A stretch of DNA of 7,707 bases from CAMAUF01 sp046152925. GTDB lineage: Bacteria > Chloroflexota > Dehalococcoidia > Tepidiformales > Tepidiformaceae. A program made the position numbers and the translations under genes. Shown here piece after piece: positions 5,876 to 7,707 of this stretch. A model generated the notes under the pieces. The model saw only the letters and a list, made by a program, of their open reading frames with translations. It was not told the DNA's origin and made no database searches. The stretch is taken from positions 1 through 7,707 of the forward strand of contig JBJXFX010000119.1 of the NCBI GenBank assembly GCA_046152925.1, given 5' to 3'. The stretch's first letter is position 1, and each line of letters opens with the position of its first letter.

Positions 5876-5955
5876 GTTCGGTCGATCACCCCGCCTTCTC
5901 GCCTAACCTCGTCCATTGTGGGACACGCAGAGGGTCACCGTACCCGGCGGGCTGG

Positions 5956-6438
5956 CTAAGAGGAAGCGGCGAGCAGCGCCTCCGGGGCGCCCGCTTCGCG
6001 CAGGGCTTCGTCCAGGCGAGCGAGCACGCGTTCCACCCATACGGCAGGTCGCTCAAGCGCGATCATCGGGGCATCGAAGTTGAAGCGGTCCTGCTTCTTG
6101 CGGAGGGCTCGGGCCTGCTGCTCAATGGCCGAGCGTGTGCGGACCAGGATGGGCCAGTTCCGCTCCCACGCGCCCGAACTCGCGGTCGCATCCACCCACC
6201 ATTGGTGCCGCTCTTCGAGCTTGCGGAGCTCCGCCTGCGCCTGCTCGATCTCCTTTGCGAGGAGTAGCCAATCCGGCAGATGGCCACCGTTGTTGAGGAT
6301 CTTGTAGCCGAGCGCGTCCGCCCCGCCAGGCCCGTCCTGGTGGAGGCGCAAGGGCTTGCCTTGGCCGGCCAGGTTGTCGAATTCGCCCGCTGCCATCGCA
6401 TCCTGGATGCGAGACTCGATGAGGTCGAGCATGCCCAT
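5956..6438 (-). CDS. DnaJC28-type conserved domain protein (DUF1992)
   Basis: A 160-residue protein carrying the DUF1992 (DnaJ homologue subfamily C member 28, conserved domain) signature: 'LIESRIQDAMAAGEFDNLAG' (6-25) followed by 'QGKPLRL' (26-32), then 'YKILNNGGHLPDWL' (45-58), a charged helical stretch (62-116), and 'FNFDAPMIALERPAVWVERV' (119-138). No J domain is present, as is usual for bacterial members, and the predicted location is cytoplasmic. Function is not established in bacteria. The ATG at 6438 has GGAGGT five bases upstream, so it is preferred to the Met at residue 3. It is 75 bases behind the desulforedoxin-like pair, across a stable hairpin, and 80 bases ahead of rpsU on the same strand. 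Confidence 0.88.
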   Translation of the reverse strand: MGMLDLIESRIQDAMAAGEFDNLAGQGKPLRLHQDGPGGADALGYKILNNGGHLPDWLLLAKEIEQAQAELRKLEERHQWWVDATASSGAWERNWPILVRTRSAIEQQARALRKKQDRFNFDAPMIALERPAVWVERVLARLDEALREAGAPEALLAASS

Positions 6439-6461
6439 GAGGGACCTCCGGGTGACACGAC

Positions 6462-6483
6462 GGGGCCACCTCGCGGCGGCCCC
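6462..6483 (-). terminator. Stable hairpin after the desulforedoxin-like pair
   Basis: GGGGCC (6462-6467) pairs with GGCCCC (6478-6483). Two further C-G pairs form inside past one A-C mismatch, leaving a TCGC loop. It sits between the stop at 6514 and the DUF1992 start at 6438. No T-tract follows on the minus strand, so it may be a partial terminator or an mRNA-processing or stability stem. Confidence 0.35.
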
Positions 6484-6513
6484 ATCATCGGCTTCGAAGG
6501 GCGTTTGCCCGGC

Positions 6514-6657
6514 CTAGTCGGCCGAGGGGAGCACCTTCGGCTGCATGAGCTCCATCGGCTTGCCGCTGACGGAGAGGTCGCAATTCCCCGCCTTGATCAC
6601 GAGGAGCTCGATTCCGGTCGCTTCATCCTTGTAGCGCTTGCCCAGTTGGACTGCCAT
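6514..6657 (-). CDS. Desulforedoxin-like mini-protein lacking all cysteine ligands
   Basis: A 47-residue ORF starting at ATG 6657, with AAGGAG eight to nine bases upstream that overlaps no other signal, and ending at TAG 6514. It resembles desulforedoxin and the N-terminal domain of desulfoferrodoxin: 'GKRYKDEATGIELLVIKAG' (6-24) and 'DLSVSGKPMELM' (27-38) follow the Y-x-C-x-x-C-G ... L-x-C-C-G-x-x-M pattern. All four metal cysteines are replaced by Asp11, Thr14, Val30 and Ser31; the only Cys is 26, at a position not used for metal binding. It therefore probably binds no iron or zinc in the usual way. It starts 15 bases after the stop of its paralogue at 6673-6792, shares its N-terminal M-A-x-Q-x-G-K-R-Y pattern and is surely cotranscribed with it. 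The tail 'QPKVLPSAD' is extra. Function is unknown; a structural partner of the paralogue is a guess. Confidence 0.8.
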   Translation of the reverse strand: MAVQLGKRYKDEATGIELLVIKAGNCDLSVSGKPMELMQPKVLPSAD

Positions 6658-6672
6658 GTCGGGTGCTCCTTG

Positions 6673-6792
6673 TTACTTCTTGAGTTCGAGCGGCGTATCG
6701 CCGCACATGATGTCGCCATCGCCGCCCTTGGTGACGATGAACTCGGCGTTGCACTTCGGGCAGATGTAACGCTTGCCCGTCTGAGCTGCCAT
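6673..6792 (-). CDS. Desulforedoxin-like mini-protein with three cysteines
   Basis: A 39-residue ORF starting at ATG 6792, with a strong AAGGAGG ribosome site 4-6 bases upstream, and ending at TAA 6673. The pattern is that of a rubredoxin/desulforedoxin-type metal knuckle: 'KRYICPKCNAEFIVTKGG' (7-24) with Cys11 and Cys14, then 'GDIMCGDTPLE' (26-36) with Cys30. Desulforedoxin has a second adjacent Cys; here that position is Gly31. The site has three Cys plus at most a nearby Asp32, so the metal may be held by three cysteines, by a dimer, or not at all. It is the first gene after a good sigma-70-type promoter and is followed 15 bases later by its cysteine-free paralogue. An electron-transfer or zinc structural role is possible and unproven. 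Confidence 0.85.
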   Translation of the reverse strand: MAAQTGKRYICPKCNAEFIVTKGGDGDIMCGDTPLELKK

Positions 6793-6864
6793 GAGACCCC
6801 TCCTTCGTGTGCCGCGCCGCCGGCGCCCGTGGGCACGCAGGGGGCGAAGCGCGTTGTGCGGCGG

Positions 6865-6892
6865 ATCGTACCACTGGGGTATCGGGGGTCAA
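6865..6892 (-). promoter_or_regulatory. Sigma-70-type promoter for the desulforedoxin-like pair
   Basis: TTGACC (6892-6887) and TACGAT (6870-6865) are 16 bases apart on the minus strand, and TGG directly before the -10 makes it extended. This is the best promoter in the window. The leader would be about 65 bases. It includes a bulged GC-rich hairpin (6809-6813 with 6832-6836, 6814-6818 with 6822-6826) just before the ribosome site. Confidence 0.65.
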
Positions 6893-6919
6893 ACGGGCGA
6901 ACGGGTCGGTCGAAGCACG

Positions 6920-6925
6920 TATACT
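6920..6925 (+). promoter_or_regulatory. Possible -10 box for the 115-residue gene
   Basis: TATACT on the plus strand is close to consensus and lies 64 bases before the ATG at 6990. No -35 hexamer is recognisable at 16-18 bases upstream. It is divergent from the promoter at 6865-6892, leaving about 28 bases between the two core promoters. Confidence 0.45.
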
Positions 6926-6989
6926 TCCGCCTCCGGGCTGCCGCTTGGATCAGCCGATGCATCCGGCGCATTAAAGGAGCGCGACACGA

Positions 6990-7337
6990 ATGGACGACAA
7001 AGAACAGACCCTGCTGGAGAGAACGCTCCTCGACTACCTGCTCGGTGACGTGAAGCGGTGCCGTGCCTTCGGGTATAACCCTACTGCCTACGTCCAGATG
7101 CTTGGCGAGCACGGCGCGGTCGAGACCGTCCGCAGGCTGCTCGCCTCGGACCGCCCATCCGACGGGTTTGCGCGCCTGTACCTAGAGGGCCGACTTGAGC
7201 TCGCCGCCGAATACCCCGTCGCGTACGTGGCCACGTTCGAGCCTCTCTTCACCGACGCAGAGCGCGCGAAAGCGAAGGAGCGGCTCGCGGCGAACGGCTT
7301 CCGGGCCTCAAAGAACAGCGGCGCGGCCCACACATGA
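6990..7337 (+). CDS. Conserved hypothetical protein, 115 residues
   Basis: I do not recognise a named family, although 'FGYNPTAYVQML' (27-38), 'HGAVETVRRLLA' (41-52) and 'DGFARLYLEGRLELAAEY' (58-75) have the look of a small helical domain I associate with uncharacterised bacterial proteins. A terminal segment 'EPLFTDAERAKAKERLAANG' (84-103) follows. There is no signal peptide, membrane segment or cysteine cluster; Cys24 is the only cysteine. Composition is mostly helical and mildly charged. The ATG at 6990 has AAAGGAG ten bases upstream. The stop overlaps the start of the methyltransferase gene (ATGA), so the two are translated as a coupled pair, which suggests a shared job. Function is unknown. 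Confidence 0.85.
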   Translation: MDDKEQTLLERTLLDYLLGDVKRCRAFGYNPTAYVQMLGEHGAVETVRRLLASDRPSDGFARLYLEGRLELAAEYPVAYVATFEPLFTDAERAKAKERLAANGFRASKNSGAAHT

Positions 7338-7707
7338 ACCAACTCCATCTCGAATACTGCGCCAGCGACGAGTGGGCGACGCTCCTCGCCGAGAACATCA
7401 TCCCTTGGACCTCGGGGACGGGCCCCCTCGGCCCGCGCCTGCTCGAAGTCGGCCCTGGCCCCGGCCGCACAACCGAAATCCTTCGCGCGCGTGCGGCCAC
7501 CTTGACCGCGGTCGAGCTGGACCCAGATCTTGCCTCGGCGCTCCGCAAGCGGATGACCGGCACGAACGTCACCGTCATCGAGGCCGACGCGACCGCGTTG
7601 CCACTGGAGGCCGCGAGCTTCGATGTCGCCGTCTCCTTCACGATGCTCCACCACGTACCGACGCCAGAGCTCCAAGACCGGATTTTCGCCGAAGTGGCGC
7701 GCGTCTT
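7334..7707 (+). CDS. Class I SAM-dependent methyltransferase, cut off by window edge
   Basis: The first 124 residues of a Rossmann-fold methyltransferase are visible. Motif I, which binds S-adenosylmethionine, is 'LLEVGPGPGRTTEIL' (36-50). The strand 2 acidic residue that contacts the ribose is Glu61 in 'LTAVELDPDL' (57-66), the adenine-contacting Asp is Asp85 in 'VIEADATALPL' (81-91), and motif IV is 'FDVAVSFTMLHHV' (96-108). The order matches methyltransferase domain 11/25-type enzymes, in which the acceptor is often a small molecule, lipid or quinone. The acceptor-binding C-terminus is outside the window, so the substrate cannot be told. Its ATG overlaps the preceding stop by four bases and it has no ribosome site of its own, which fits translational coupling. 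Confidence 0.92.
   Translation, partial: MNQLHLEYCASDEWATLLAENIIPWTSGTGPLGPRLLEVGPGPGRTTEILRARAATLTAVELDPDLASALRKRMTGTNVTVIEADATALPLEAASFDVAVSFTMLHHVPTPELQDRIFAEVARV

Noticed and set aside
6499..6523. Two small hairpins (GGGC-GTTT-GCCC and GGCC-TAGTC-GGCC) near the mini-protein stop
   Set aside because: Four-base-pair stems are expected by chance in DNA this GC-rich, and there is no T-tract; the hairpin at 6462-6483 is better.
6280..7053. Plus-strand open frame of 257 codons across the DUF1992 and mini-protein genes
   Set aside because: It lies opposite three minus-strand genes with good ribosome sites and family motifs, and overlaps the start of the 6990 gene.

Overview
The window is about 7.7 kb of GC-rich bacterial chromosome, roughly two-thirds G+C by eye. 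It is densely coded, with short intergenic gaps and several gene starts that look leaderless. The gene mix (a RecQ with an extra C-terminal HTH, desulforedoxin-like mini-proteins in tandem, bS21, a DnaJC28-type DUF1992 protein) would fit a Chloroflexota lineage such as a Dehalococcoidia relative, or possibly an actinobacterium. That placement is an inference and no marker here proves it. No mobile element, CRISPR array, tRNA or rRNA was seen.

Layout. Positions 1-1109 on the minus strand hold a DinB/YfiT-like metal-site protein followed by a crotonase-superfamily enzyme that runs off the left edge. A 74-base divergent spacer leads to recQ on the plus strand (1184-3292), then an SPFH/prohibitin-like membrane protein (3473-4435), then the most notable gene (4496-5014). 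That gene reads as one UGSC-family selenoprotein: an in-frame TGA at 4772-4774 sits exactly at the Sec of the family's U-G-S-C motif, and a SECIS-like hairpin follows it. Taken as a stop, the TGA would split the gene into two meaningless halves.

The right-hand minus-strand block (5011-6792) contains, in transcription order, two tandem desulforedoxin-like mini-proteins (39 and 47 residues, both with eroded metal ligands), a DUF1992 protein, ribosomal protein bS21 and a HAD-like protein whose two nucleophile-loop aspartates are both glutamate. The HAD gene meets the selenoprotein gene tail to tail and their stop codons overlap. At the right edge, on the plus strand, a 115-residue conserved hypothetical is translationally coupled through an ATGA overlap to a SAM-dependent methyltransferase that runs off the window.

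There is no single obvious pathway. The themes are redox and metal chemistry (selenoprotein, desulforedoxin-like pair, DinB), membrane organisation (SPFH protein) and housekeeping (RecQ, bS21). The selenoprotein call predicts selA/selB/selC/selD elsewhere in the genome; none of these is in the window. No stretch longer than about 200 bases lacks a gene.
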